A stretch of DNA of 37,728 nucleotides from Penium margaritaceum (GCA_023375785.1 SZWC01000564.1:174015-211742); one strand, 5' to 3'; shown: positions 9,521 to 19,564, counted from the first letter of the stretch. The notes: generated by a model from the sequence alone, not told the origin. Translations and numbers: made by a program.

Positions 9521-10408
9521 TGCTCTCAAAAATGATGTCTCGGCTGTGGATTACCTCCCCCTTGCGCATGTCGTAGAGCATGTATGCCTTATGCGCGCTC
9601 TCATAGCCAAGGAAGAGATACGAATTTGCCCACGGCTCCAGCTTGCTGTCGCGCCTCTGCGCAGCCTGGACCATCGTGTACGCCTTGCACCCGAACACTT
9701 TCAGGTGTGCCACACTTGGCTTGCACCCGCTCCAAACCTCCTACGGCATCTTCCAACCGCTCTTCCCCTTCAGGACCGCTGTAGGAGTGAGGTTGATGGT
9801 GTAGCCCGCTGTACGCACAGCTTCCGTCCAGAAGCTTCACGGCAATTCCGCATCCACTAACATGGTCCGTACCATGTTCAACAGCGTCTGGTTCGCCCGC
9901 TCCGCCACGCCATTTGACTGAGGCGAGTACAGCGTAATTTGTTGCCATTTTATGCCTTGTTGCTTCATCCACCTGTTACAGCCCACGTACTCTCCGCCAT
10001 TGTCGCTGTGTAGCGCTCTGACCTTCCGGCCAGTCTGCCTCTCCACCGGGGCGACATACTCCTTCAGCCGGTGCAGGACTTTGCCTTTCTGCTTCATGAA
10101 GTACACATAGAGTTTTCTGCTGTAGTCATCTATGAAGGTGACGAAGTAACGCGCGCCGCTCTTTGACGCCATCTTGAATGGTCCGCACACGTCGATGTGC
10201 ACGACCTCCAGTAGGTCCGAGGCGCGTTTCACGTTCTCTTTGAATGGTTTGCGCTGTGCCTTGCCCAAAATGCAAGGTTCGTGCTTTTTGTGCTTTGCTG
10301 CATCTGTCGCCTCTTCCGCACCGTCGATGATAAGGCCGCGCACCAGCTCGCGCCTCGCCATCTCCTTCACGACTGCGGGTGAGGAATGCCCAGTCGTTGG
10401 TGCCAGAG
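9521..10408 (-). pseudogene. Copia-in integrase
   Basis: It inserts the DNA copy into the genome. The 177-residue part at 9837-10370 holds the zinc-site remnant HEPCILGK, in which the first Cys of the usual pair reads His. The catalytic acids are Asp60 (HIDVCGPF), Asp123 (SDNGGEY) and Glu157 (NGVAERANQTL), with 33 residues between the last two. After TGA 9837-9839 the same frame continues through SFWTEAV and, past TAG 9741-9743, HLKVFGCKAY and FLGYESAHKAYMLYD. The pre-integrase HQRLG motif lies just upstream in another frame, consistent with a one-base deletion near 10405. Confidence 0.9.
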
Positions 10409-11245
10409 CTCCAGATCAGCTCCCCCTCCCTTGGCTAGGTTGACGGTGCGTTCCTACGAGTCTGTTGAATCTGTCACCGCAGGGATCACCTTGGTCTCCA
10501 TGATGTAGAGGCCTCCCTCACGCTTAGCCTCCAGCACGGTCTCGCCGCCACCGTCCTTCCGCACGACTGCCCCTCTTCTCCTGAAGAGCACCTCGTACCC
10601 CTTGTCCATCAAGCGGCTGACACTTAGGATGTCAGCCAAGCCAGGTACGTGCTGCACGTTCTTGATCACGCGCTGCACCCGCTTCCCACCAACCACCACC
10701 TCCACGTCCACGTCTCCTTGGCGAGCCGCCGGCTCGACTTTGTCGTTCGCGACCACCATGGACTTGCTGGACTTGGTGCAGTTGATGAACCCGACCTTCT
10801 CGACTTGGGTGTGCTCCTCGGCTCCGAAGTCAAGGCATCGCCGGTTAGCCTTCTTGAGGTAGTGGTTCTGAGAACCATTGAGGAGTGCACTCTTGCCTTT
10901 GGCGTCCTTGCCGCCGGCCTTGGCCTCCTCGGTGCACTCACGGGCCCAGTGGCCCTCCTTGCCGCAGTTGCGGCACGCACCCTTCTTGGCACCCTTCCTT
11001 CCGTCGCCATGTCCGCCACCTCCCTTGCCCCCACTTCTGCTACCATGCGTTTTGGTGACAAGGGCCGATGAGGAAGACGAGGACTGCCCGCAGCTGTGTC
11101 GTTGCGCCTCGGTGCGGATGTACTCTGCGACCGCGCCATAGGTGAGCTTGTCCTCTGTCCATCCTCCCAAGATGGTGATGAGAGGGCTCCAACTGTCAGG
11201 AAGGGCCATGAGGAGGGCCATCGCCTGCAGCTGCGTGTCGATCTT
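10409..11245 (-). pseudogene. gag: Copia-in gag C-terminus and protease
   Basis: Gag and protease share one 255-residue ORF (10454-11221) after the TAG at 11246. It holds MALLMALPDSW, the end of the capsid-like domain, then a Gly/Arg/Lys-rich linker and a zinc knuckle CRNCGKEGHWAREC. The protease part shows LDFGAEEHT where an Asp-Ser-Gly active site is expected, so it is degraded, followed by VQHVPGLADILSVSRLMDKG, the typical segment after it. A TAG closes the ORF at 10454-10456. The same frame continues to the HQRLG pre-integrase motif. Confidence 0.88.
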
Positions 11246-11777
11246 CTACCCCACGCCGTTGCATTGTGAGGCGGCCGACTCAATCTGCTGCATGGCGGTG
11301 ATGACATCATCTCCTTCCTCGATTCTTACTGTCAGAAGTAGCTTCATGGCAAAGATTTTGTTCGCCAGCGACTTGGATTGATGGATGGTACAAAGTATTT
11401 GCCAAGCCTCGGCTGCCAACTTGCAGCCTTGGAAGTAGCCCCAGTGCAACTCAGCCATCCCGGAAACCAGCAGCATGAGCGCCTCCGTGTTCTTCTTTGC
11501 GAAGGCCTCCTTCTGCGTTTCCGTCGCTGTCGCTTCGTCGAGGACTTCGGTTCCCAACATGAGCTGCAGCACACCCTTATGCACGAGGTGGATCTCGAAG
11601 TGCCACCTCCATAGCCCAAAGCCAGGGCCGCCCGCATACGTCTGGATGGGCTGTGTCTCCTTCTGCGCAATTGCGCAATCTTCAACTCCGGGACCTCAGA
11701 GTTTGACGGCGATGTCGGCCCCGACGACAATCCCGTCCGCCGCGAAAGCCGTGAGTGATGTGTAGACCGGTCAGGGC
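11246..11777 (-). pseudogene. gag: Copia-in gag N-terminal part
   Basis: This 112-residue open stretch plus upstream sequence resembles the copia gag capsid domain: HWGYFQGCKLAAEAWQILC, then SKSLANKIFAMKLL, where the family has the conserved helices. It ends at TAG 11246-11248 in frame with the downstream gag. The coding start probably lies further 5' near 11700, where frames are disturbed. No start codon could be chosen. Confidence 0.8.
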
Positions 11778-11793
11778 GGTGGGCCCATAACCC
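11778..11793 (-). other. Primer-binding site of Copia-in: anticodon half of initiator Met-tRNA
   Basis: The + strand reads GGTGGGCCCATAACCC, the anticodon stem-loop (CAT anticodon) of eukaryotic initiator Met-tRNA. On the element's strand its complement follows the LTR end after two A residues. Drosophila copia and yeast Ty5 are known to prime from such a tRNA half. The neighbouring elements here use the tRNA 3' end instead. Confidence 0.87.
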
Positions 11794-11795
11794 TT

Positions 11796-12775
11796 TGTCA
11801 GAGAACCGGAGTGCGTTTCCAATGTGACCTGACGGGTCCTTCGTGCTCACTGCTATGTTTTGTGCGGGTGGTTCTAATCTAAGCGTGAGCTTTCTGGTCG
11901 CCTCACGCTATGTTTCTGGCAGTTCAAGACAAATGCGAAGACATTCACGTTTGCGAAGGGAAGAACGTGATTTTGCATTATTTTGTGAACATGGACATGA
12001 TCTAAACATTTTTAGGGTTAGTCATGAGCTCCCCAACGCACCAAACCGTGCACGATTCCAATCATCGTAGCTCCCGCTACGTCATCCAAAGCGCAGCACC
12101 CCAAATCAGCCGCTCAGTCGGCGGCGCACACCACGTCGCCCGCCGAGGCGCCCTCACACATCAAGGACCCATCAAAACGCCATTCCGGAGGCGCAGATAT
12201 CCCTACGCGTAGTGGCAGTGCCCCTCGCGCCTTTGGGGTCTGTTTAGATGAGTTAATCATCGAGTTTGGTGATGGGGATTGATGTGGGTCGAAACCTGTT
12301 CGCCGACCTCCAGTCGGAAGTTTGACTAAGTCCCCGAGTAACAAACTATACTACTGAGTTTCGGACTCCGAGCCAGGATTTTGGCTAAGTCCCTCAGTAA
12401 CAAACTGCACTCCTGAAATCCGGCGGATCATCCATGGGACGCCTCGGCAGATCTTCCGGAGCAAAATCCCCATATGGTATTTTGTTACTCGTTCCGGTCA
12501 ACTATTTACCGGTAGTCGAACCGCGGCCGGCTCCCAAAACTGTCGCGCACATCCCAACTTTGGAAGCTCATATCTCCCTCGTTACTGATCCGATTCCGGT
12601 GAAACAACTTGCACCGGATTCAGCGACTTCTCAAATTTCTGGGGCAATCCTCCATTTTAGGATCCGAGCAATCATCGAGTCACCAAATCCGTCGACGAGG
12701 AATTTCCTCTCTTTGGCGGCTCGTCGGCGCCTCCCGGCGCTGCACTTGGGCATGCAGAAGGGCAAATCTACAACA
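11796..12775 (-). repeat. Copia-in 5' LTR
   Basis: It lies between the anticodon-type primer site and the right GTCCA duplication. It is 980 bp against 950 bp for the other LTR, largely because of a ~26-bp extra segment near 12633-12660. Identity is about 90% by eye over a 330-bp sample. Confidence 0.94.
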
Positions 12776-12780
12776 GTCCA
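12776..12780. repeat. Target-site duplication of Copia-in, right copy (GTCCA)
   Basis: Exact copy of 6412-6416. Copia-out coding resumes immediately here. Confidence 0.9.
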
Positions 12781-13550
12781 CTCCCACTGCGTCCACGCCG
12801 CTGACCCCAGAAGGTCAGAGGCTGCTGAAGACACTGGATGTGTCCAAGCTGGGGGAGAGAGTCGATGTGACCGACTATCTCCGCGTCATTAGGTCACTGA
12901 TGTGCCTAGCGACAACGACCAGGGAAGATGTCCCCTTCTCTGTGAACTTCCTGGCCCAGTTCTCTCAGGCCCCCCGGGCCCGACACATGGAGGCTACACT
13001 GCACATCTTCAGGTATGCCCTCTCCACTGTCGGCACTGGATTGTGCTATCGTGCACAACCATCGACTGTCGTGGATGGATACACGGACATCGACTGGGCA
13101 CACGAAACTGATGCACGCAGCCGAACAGGTTACTTCTTCCTCGTTGGAGGGACTGTTGTGTCGTGGAAGAGTGGTAAGCAGGGTTGTGCGGCCAGCAGCT
13201 CCAGTGAGGTTGAGTACGTTGCTCTAGGTGTAGGCACTTGCGAGAGTGTATGGCTATGTCGCTTGCTACAACAACTGTGCGTGCCCATCCGCTGCATCAC
13301 TTTGCGCTGTGAAAATCAAAGCACTAAGGCAATTGCTGAAAATGATGGAATGCATCATACACGCATGAAGCACATCAATGTCGAGCATCATTTTGTGGGT
13401 GAGCGCATTTCTGCAGGTGATGTCCAGGTCGTCTGGGTCGATACACGACAGCAGCGAGCTGAATTCCTGACAAAGGCACTCAGTAGGAACGTCTTTAAGG
13501 AGGCCGTGCATGTTGTTGGGCTGTTGTGTCCACGTGGTGATCCTGGTTGA
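12777..13550 (+). pseudogene. pol: Copia-out RT tail and RNase H
   Basis: It resumes with STPTASTPLTPEG, directly continuing the RT fragment left of Copia-in, and runs 257 open codons. RT-tail motifs are RSLMCLATTTREDVPFSVN. RNase H shows GYTDIDWAHETDARSRTGY, VVSWKSGKQ and SSEVEYVALG with the expected acidic residues. The end reads QQRAEFLTKALSRNVF. RNase H would remove RNA from RNA-DNA hybrids. It is in the gag frame (modulo 3), but isolated from an RT core that no longer exists. Confidence 0.9.
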
Positions 13551-13644
13551 ATGATTGTGTCCCATGCTTGTCCAGTCATCTGTCACTCCTCGTGACACTC
13601 GTTTGTGCCTGTGAGTTCGTGTCACTGTGCATCGGATGTGGGTC

Positions 13645-13653
13645 ATGGGGGAG
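13645..13653 (+). other. Polypurine tract of Copia-out
   Basis: ATGGGGGAG directly precedes the TGTTGG start of the right LTR. It is the plus-strand DNA primer site. Confidence 0.87.
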
Positions 13654-14191
13654 TGTTGGTTTTTGTCCCACAGATTCGTTGTGACCTCTGGCCTCGTTGG
13701 AAACTCACCGCACTTACACAGGTGATTGATGCTGGAGTGACTATGGCGCTAACGTCACCGCTCACGTGGTGCCGGCTCACAGGAAGACCACCCAGAGCCA
13801 CTCTCACAGGGCTTGCATCAGGGTTACCAAAAGCACAGGCATTCATAACCTGAATTGTTATTGACACTAGGTTTCCTAGTGTGACAGAGGTTTTATGCCC
13901 GGGTTGTCCTCCCGGGCTTGCTGGATTGCATGTGTGCAGATAATGTGTGTGGGTGAGATCCAATTTTTGGGTCTCACGAGATGCGGGTGCGAGCAAGGAT
14001 GGACTCGCCGTTCGCCCGCTCGTCACCTCTCCACCTGCTCGCTTGCACCTAACTACACGTTCGTGTGTGACTGAGGTTTTTGTCACTCTTCGCTTGTCAA
14101 AACTTCCCCTCTCCATGGCATTCTGTGGCTCTCTTGGCTCATGATTCACCATTTCCCTCGCTCTCCCTGTAACCAGAATCCTCTATCCTCA
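13654..14191 (+). repeat. Copia-out 3' LTR
   Basis: It runs TGTTGG to CA and aligns with 1738-2261. It carries a ~15-bp segment near 13750-13764 that the left copy lacks. The Gypsy-1 body resumes straight after the GGACT duplication. Confidence 0.92.
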
Positions 14192-14196
14192 GGACT
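14192..14196. repeat. Target-site duplication of Copia-out, right copy (GGACT)
   Basis: GGACT against GGACA on the left. One mismatch fits decay since insertion. Confidence 0.65.
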
Positions 14197-14345
14197 GCTG
14201 ACTACTTCTGTAATCCGGAGGACTACCTCGCACAAGCCGACAACACATTTCGCACACCAAGACGTTGCAGACTTCGCCACCACGATGTGAAACGAGCGAG
14301 CGCATCTGACGACCAGTAGCGGGTCTTTGGCGACGGCTTCGGTGA

Positions 14346-15545
14346 TGGAGGAGTATAACATGACCATGCACGCGAACTCTTGGACGGCGGTGAATGCTAG
14401 CATGGCAGGCTATGAGGCAGCTTGGTCAGCCCGACAGCTTCGACGGCCAATCCGGCCATGGACCCGACAATGGTAAACCAGCCGTCCCTACCGACAGCCT
14501 CAACGTCTGCAACAGGAACGACAGGTGGCACTGACCGGCAGGCGCAAATCAACAAGGAATTGGCAAACCGTATCTTCGTGCTTGAGAAAATCAACAGTCA
14601 TGTACTCCAATAACTAAACGTCGCGATGGAAGCTCTTCGCAACGCAAGTGCATGGGAGGCGGTGCGCGTTGAGAGAAACACCCAACTCTTCAACGAACCC
14701 AATATACACCCGGCCCCACCTAAACCGTTTGATCCTACAAAATCCAAAGGCCCAACGGCTTGGATGTGGCTGACAAACTTAGATGTGTATTTTACAGCTG
14801 CCGGGGTCAACGACAATCGGAAGAAAATTGATCTCGTGACCGCGCTTCTGCATGGCACGACATTGAGTTGGTGGTCTGACCTGAAGGCCATCGAATGGCA
14901 GCAGGAGACCAGTGGATCCTCATCGACGTCCGACGGTGCCCGTCTCGTATCATCAACCACAGGCATTCTACCCTTGGGGCATATCAAACCACAATGGCAA
15001 GACGCGCTGACGCTACCAACCGACTGGAGCAAATTCTCCCACGTGATTCTCGCACGCATTGGACGGCTGAACAAGAAGTACGATACTAAGTAAAAACTCT
15101 AACGCCTCCGTTAGCAGTTCAGCGTGGAAGACTACACATGGAGATTCCGTGAAATCATCACTGGTGCAAACATTGTCCCCGTCGAACTTAGTTTTCACTA
15201 CAACAATGGCCTCAAACAGGATATCCAGCGAGCGATTTCCATTTTTGGCATCCACAATGTCTTTCCACGGATCGCAGTAGCAGAACGGATCGACAACGCT
15301 GACTACAACGCTCGGATCTAGGAATCCTATGAGTGGCGACCTCCCAATCACGATTACGATAGAAAAGGAAAAGAAACAGCAGGGGGACTCCTCGACTCCG
15401 ATGGAAGTAGACGCCGTGGACCAAAATGGCACACGCACCTGCTACAACTACAGAAAAGTCAAATATATTGCTTGGAACTGCCAAAACAAGCAGCAGGCCA
15501 AAAAGGGGGGGAAGTCGCAGAAAAATAACTTAGGATACGGCAAGG
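14346..15545 (+). pseudogene. gag: Gypsy-1 gag, multiply broken
   Basis: The main frame opens near 14422 and continues past TAA at 14611-14613 into MEALRNASAWEAV, then PFDPTKSKGPTAWMWLTNLDVYF, a gypsy gag matrix-capsid core, and YTWRFREIITGANIVP after further stops near 15091-15116. The last part shifts frame near 15325. Its zinc knuckle (15439-15481) reads CYNYRKVKYIAWNC, so the second Cys and the His are both Tyr and zinc binding is lost. Region 14197-14345 is the 5' leader. Confidence 0.82.
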
Positions 15546-15552
15546 GGCATGA

Positions 15553-16119
15553 GTGGAAGGCGCGACTCTTGTCCGAGAGGAGCGATCCGTGCCGAACGAC
15601 TGTCCCTCTGAATGGCCCATGTCGCCATGGAGGGTTACTGAATTTGTTACATTTTACGAGGGATACGAGGATGCCCAACATTCAATACTGCTGAAAGTGC
15701 AACCCCGAGGTTGCAAGAGTCGCATAACAGTACTGACAGCATTGGGTGGAGGAGCCTCTCACAGTTTTGTAAGTAAAGACATGGTTAAAGAGCTAGGTTT
15801 ACAAACTGAACCAGGGGTGTTTGAAGGAAAAACCGTCGGTGGGAGATTTTAGATGCGGAGACTCCAATAGCCACTACGACTATAAGTGGGAGACTTGGGG
15901 GACGTAACAGTCTGGAGGTCCTGTCTAATGAGTGACCACAAAATCATTCTCGGACGCGATTTCCTGTGCCAAAACAACCCGCAGATTGACAAGAACAATG
16001 GCATATACATGGAAGTTTACGGTGCCAAACCGCAACTTCCAGGCATGGGACTGAAGATGACAGCCGAAGTAGAAGAGGTAGAAACAGTAAAGGAAATCGC
16101 AACGACCGAGAAGCGATAA
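15553..16119 (+). pseudogene. Gypsy-1 protease region
   Basis: An aspartic protease in two open pieces of one frame (15553-15852 and 15886-16119) with stops between. The active-site region reads LTALGGGASHSFVS. The related element at 24219 reads LLDGGAS there, so the catalytic Asp is lost here. MSDHKIILGRDFL is the conserved second half of gypsy proteases. An acidic Glu-rich linker leads towards RT. Confidence 0.8.
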
Positions 16120-16278
16120 CCTGTACAACCGATATCGCTCAACATGCCCAAGCACTTCATACAACGAGGGGCTCGTGCTTGGCTCGTACACCTCGAGACA
16201 ATGGAGGAAGCGGAAGTGGCAGCAGCTGACTCACCAACCTCATCAGCTTCATCAGCCTCATCGGCCTCATCGGCATAA

Positions 16279-17712
16279 AAAAAGTTCGTGATTGTTCCCG
16301 AGGAGTTCGCACCTCTCATCCGAGAGTTTTCAGACGTCTTCACCGACGAACTCCAAAATACTTTGCCCCCTCAGCGCGACATCGGCCATCGCATCAAACT
16401 GAAACCGAGCAGCCAACCCACCATTTGAGGAGCCTATCGGATGAGCAACCATGAGCTGACCGAGTTACAATAGAAACTCGACGAGATGCTCAGTTAGGGG
16501 TTTACCCGCCCATCCACGTCACCATACGTCACGCCACTACTGCTCGTAAAAAAGAAAACTAACAAGATGCGGATGTGCGTAGACTACCGGGCATTGAGCG
16601 ACACTACCATGAAGAACTACTACCCTGTCCCCCATACCAGTAAACTTTTTTACGAAGTCCAAGGATCTTGAATTTCTATTAAAATCGACCTACGCAACGG
16701 TTATCACCAAATTTGTGTGGCAGACGCCGACATTGAGAAGAAAGCATTCCGAACACCCTATGGGCATTTCAAGTTCACGGTCACGCCGTTTGGACTCATG
16801 AATGTCCCGACGATGTTCATGGAGGCAATGAACAACATTTTCCGCCCGTACCTCGACGATTTTGTCGTGGTATACCTCAACGACATTCTAGTGTACAGCC
16901 GCATCCTGGAGGAATACGGTGGACATCTCCAAAACGTTCTCAAACATTTTACAAAAAGAGAAAAAAAATCGGAAAACTCCCAAAGTGTGACTTCGGTGTC
17001 CGTTTGATCGAGTTTTTTGGTCACGTCATCAACGGTGGACGGATCACCATGGATCCAAAAAAATTGATAGAAGTTGTTGATTGACCGACACCAACCAACA
17101 TCTGAGACGTTCAATTTTTCCTCGGATTCTGCAATTTCTGTCGGCATTTCCTACAGGATTATGCCCGAATGTCAACTCCTCTCTCCAACCTCACTCGAAA
17201 AGAAAATGAGTGGCGGTGGGGAGACAGCAAACAAGAAGCGTTCACTTCAAGAAGAGTTCACCGCTTTTCCGAACGCATTGTCCTCTGCGCCAGCCCTACG
17301 ATTGGTCAATCCAACGATAGACTATATCATGGCTACAGACTCCTCCAACCGAGCCATTGGCATGGTTCTCCTACATGATCACGATGATGGAGAGCAACCG
17401 TTCGTGTACATGTCGCGAAAGTTGCACGGATCAGAACTCAAATACACCGTACACGAGAAGGAGATGCTGGGGGTCGTACATCCGTTTAAGACGTGGTGGT
17501 ACTATCTTGAATGCCGCCGATGCGCCGTACGTACCGACAATCATGCGCTGAAATATCTGAAGGCGCAGCTGAACCTCAGTCAACGTCGAACTCAATGGAT
17601 GGAGTTTCTCGAATCCGGGTTCGACTACGATATTAAGTACCAGCCGGGCCAAACCATCCCAGAAAATGCACTCAGCCGCCGACCAAACTTGATGGCTGAG
17701 GCATGTGAATAA
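16279..17712 (+). pseudogene. pol: Gypsy-1 reverse transcriptase and RNase H
   Basis: It starts FVIVPEEFAPLIREFSDVF, then [47 protein letters not shown] and [13 protein letters not shown]. The catalytic motif is [11 protein letters not shown]: the first Asp of the usual double Asp is Asn, which should abolish polymerisation. RNase H shows ATDSSNRAIGMVL, YMSRKLHGSELKYTVHEKEML and RTDNHALKYLK, then tether sequence DYDIKYQPGQTIPENALSRR. Stops lie at about 16426 (TGA), 16471 and 16495 (TAG) and 16668 (TGA). Frames shift near 16990-17090. Confidence 0.9.
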
Positions 17713-17900
17713 CTACTCAAGTAGTTACTTTCATGTGATTACGACCAGCATGGCGGATAGGACAAGTCCAAGTTCTGGCACGATGCACCCTATTGGCGAC
17801 GATGATTTACTCACCAGGTGGTTGTACTCCCAAAAGACGAACTCAGGTGCATGCTGCTCAAATAATGCCACGAAACCGGTCCAGGTGAACATTTCATAGA
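17713..17900 (+). other. Gypsy-1 spacer between RNase H and integrase
   Basis: Decayed coding sequence with no recognisable motif. Integrase homology begins near 17905. Confidence 0.5.
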
Positions 17901-18860
17901 AGAAAAGACGCTAAATAAGCTGGCAAAATACTATTTGTGGAACAACATGCAAACCGACGTGGCCAGTTTTTGCAAATCATGTGACACATGCCAGCAACAA
18001 AAATCCCGTCACACATGGCCACCCTGAATTTTGCAGTCGCTACCCATTCCGACGGAACCGTGGACCGACATCTCCATAGATTTTGTCACTGGACTACTGG
18101 TCACACCCGAGGATCATGACGCAATCTTCATGGTTGTCGAAAGATTTTCCAAAATGTCCCATTTCATTTCCACAACAACCACAGTCACCGCCGAAAGCAT
18201 AGCACGGTTGTTTTTTAAAGAAATTTTACGGGTACATGGCGTACCAAGAACTATCACAAGCGATAGAGATGGTCAATTCACCAGTTGTTTCTGTCGTGAA
18301 ATGATGACTCGCTACGGCAATCGGATTCAGCTTTCCACGACGTTCCACCCTCAAACGGCCAAACTGACCGGACCAATCAAATGCTCGAACAACGTCTCTA
18401 CACATTATGTGGGCCACACGGGACGGATTGGACAGCCAAATTCCGACCGTCCAGCTCGCATATAACTCGGCAATGTCTACTACAACAGGTAAAATCTCAT
18501 TCAAAGTGGTGTATGGAAAACGTATCACCACACCAGCCGGATCTCACAGCCTGAGCAACATTCCCGCGGTCAACGTCCAACGCCGTAATTTCTCCACCAT
18601 TTGGGAAGAAACACAACAGATGCTCGCAAAGAAACAAGCGGTAAAGAAGCGAGCAGCCAACCAACATCGCAGTACCAACGTGTTCACCGCTGGCAACAAA
18701 GTCCTCCTCAGTTCGGCAAACATCAAGCTCCACAGGGCCGATTGTTCAAAACTCAACCCCAATGGTTGGGACCATTTGAGCTCAAGCACATGCAAACCCC
18801 CATGGTTGCGCGACTAAAACTCCCCGACACTATGCAATTTCATCCGGTATTCCACATCAG
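17901..18860 (+). pseudogene. Gypsy-1 integrase
   Basis: It opens with LAKYYLWNNM and the zinc-binding FCKSCDTCQQQK. The core has Asp in SIDFVTGL and SDRDGQF, but where the third acid should lie the sequence reads HPQTAKLTGPIKCSNN, so the catalytic Glu is absent. Frame changes occur near 18390 and 18775. After LAYNSAMSTTTGK comes the C-terminal domain with VLLSSANIKL, QWLGPFELK and LPDTMQFHPVFHIRRLKHY. A TGA near 18026 splits the zinc finger from the core. Confidence 0.88.
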
Positions 18861-18929
18861 GAGGCTCAAGCACTACCGGGACCCTGGAGAGAACTTTCCC
18901 GGCAAGGATGTACCTCCCTTTCTTCTTGT

Positions 18930-19139
18930 ACAAGTAGACGAAAACACAGAGTATGTCATTGAGGATATCCTTGGTAATGTGGCAAGACAATGGAATATCT
19001 TGTTAAGTTGCATGGCTACAACACTACGCACAACAGCTAGGAATCCTACGACAACCTCCGCGACGCCGATCACGTGATCAACAGGTATTATCGCCGTCAC
19101 CAGGCTACATTTGTAAGCGCTCCGGGACATCGCGGCTAA
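18930..19139 (+). pseudogene. Gypsy-1 chromodomain
   Basis: TEYVIEDILGNVAR is followed, after a frame change near 18990, by EYLVKLHGYNTTHNS, a TAG at the position of the conserved Trp, then ESYDNLRDADHVINRYYRRH. This is a chromodomain, which in chromoviruses binds histone marks and steers integration to heterochromatin. It is the last coding module and ends at TAA beside the polypurine tract. Confidence 0.87.
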
Positions 19140-19150
19140 AAGGGGGGGAA
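19138..19150 (+). other. Polypurine tract of Gypsy-1
   Basis: AAAAGGGGGGGAA overlaps the TAA ending the chromodomain frame and lies six bases before the 3' LTR TG. Confidence 0.86.
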
Positions 19151-19156
19151 TTTTTA

Positions 19157-19360
19157 TGTATCAGACGTATACGAGTTCCTAAACTCTCCGAATGGATATT
19201 TATTTCATTACACAAATAGCCCACCATGTGTCGTTCTGACACTTGCCATCGAAGTACACTTACCACTAATTACAAATTGCTTAATTGTCCTAAATTCTCA
19301 AACCATATTCTGCCTCACAACTCATACATGTTCACCATCCATGCTCCGTTCGGCATAACA
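19157..19360 (+). repeat. Gypsy-1 3' LTR, internally deleted
   Basis: It starts TGTATC and ends CATAACA next to GTCCA. Only 204 bp remain: the ~330-bp central block known from the left LTR and two related LTRs is missing after CATGTGTC. Identity of alignable parts with the left LTR is about 79% by eye. Confidence 0.86.
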
Positions 19361-19365
19361 GTCCA
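19361..19365. repeat. Target-site duplication of Gypsy-1, right copy (GTCCA)
   Basis: Exact copy of 590-594. Confidence 0.88.
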
Positions 19366-19564
19366 CCTGTAGGAGCTCAACTAAGAATGAGAGACAACCC
19401 TCTGGAAAACAACTTCCTCAAGCATTGAATCATAAAAAAAAAAGAAGACAGAAAACCCAATATAAATGGCACATGCAATGGCACATCCCACTTGGCAGAT
19501 CTGCAACGTTTTTCTACAGCGGTACTAAATACCATTTTCACTACAACTCGAGTCACACAATGAT
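19366..19564. other. Unannotated spacer between Gypsy-1 and the gypsy composite
   Basis: A 199-bp stretch with an A10 run near 19434-19443 and no recognisable gene. Together with 54-589 it is pre-insertion DNA. Confidence 0.6.

Larger units (their letters stand above)
6417..12775 (-). mobile_element. Copia-in: Ty1/copia LTR retrotransposon on the minus strand inside Copia-out
   Basis: A 6.36-kb element with two similar LTRs, an anticodon-type primer site, and gag, protease, integrase, RT and RNase H in copia order, all on the - strand. Perfect GTCCA duplications flank it. It is the innermost and probably youngest layer, with LTRs about 90% identical by eye. Coding is nearly complete in length but broken by TAG at 11246, 10454, 9741 and 8520, TGA at 9837 and 8955, and shifts near 10405, 9520 and 9000. 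It is non-autonomous now. Confidence 0.95.
1738..14191 (+). mobile_element. Copia-out: Ty1/copia LTR retrotransposon inside Gypsy-1, internally deleted
   Basis: Two LTRs start TGTTGG (1738 and 13654), with a Met-tRNA primer site after the left and a GGGGGAG tract before the right. Gag with a zinc knuckle and a protease are followed directly by the RT tail and RNase H. Integrase and most of RT are missing. The join between protease and RT tail is the perfect palindrome at 6274-6315. Copia-in later inserted 100 bp to its right. Without Copia-in the element is about 6.1 kb. It could only have moved in trans after the deletion. Confidence 0.9.
595..19360 (+). mobile_element. Gypsy-1: Ty3/gypsy chromovirus-type LTR retrotransposon, host of the nest
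   Basis: The element has, in order, LTR, Met-tRNA primer site, gag, protease, RT, RNase H, integrase, chromodomain, polypurine tract and LTR, flanked by GTCCA duplications. RT-RNase H before integrase and a terminal chromodomain place it among gypsy chromoviruses. Removing the copia insertion at 1738-14191 leaves about 6.3 kb, a normal length. It is inactive: gag and pol are split by stops and frameshifts, the RT catalytic motif reads YLND, and the integrase catalytic Glu region is lost. The clade within chromoviruses cannot be set by eye. Confidence 0.9.

Noticed and set aside
11778-11793. tRNA-Met gene fragment
   Set aside because: Only the anticodon stem-loop is present, with no acceptor or T arm, and its place next to an LTR end marks it as a primer-binding site.
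4215-18860. Many in-frame TAG codons, suggesting a recoded genetic code (TAG = Gln, as in some green algae)
   Set aside because: TAG also replaces conserved Trp (Gypsy-1 chromodomain) and aromatic (Copia-in integrase) positions. TGA and TAA stops and frameshifts occur alongside. Ordinary decay explains all of them.
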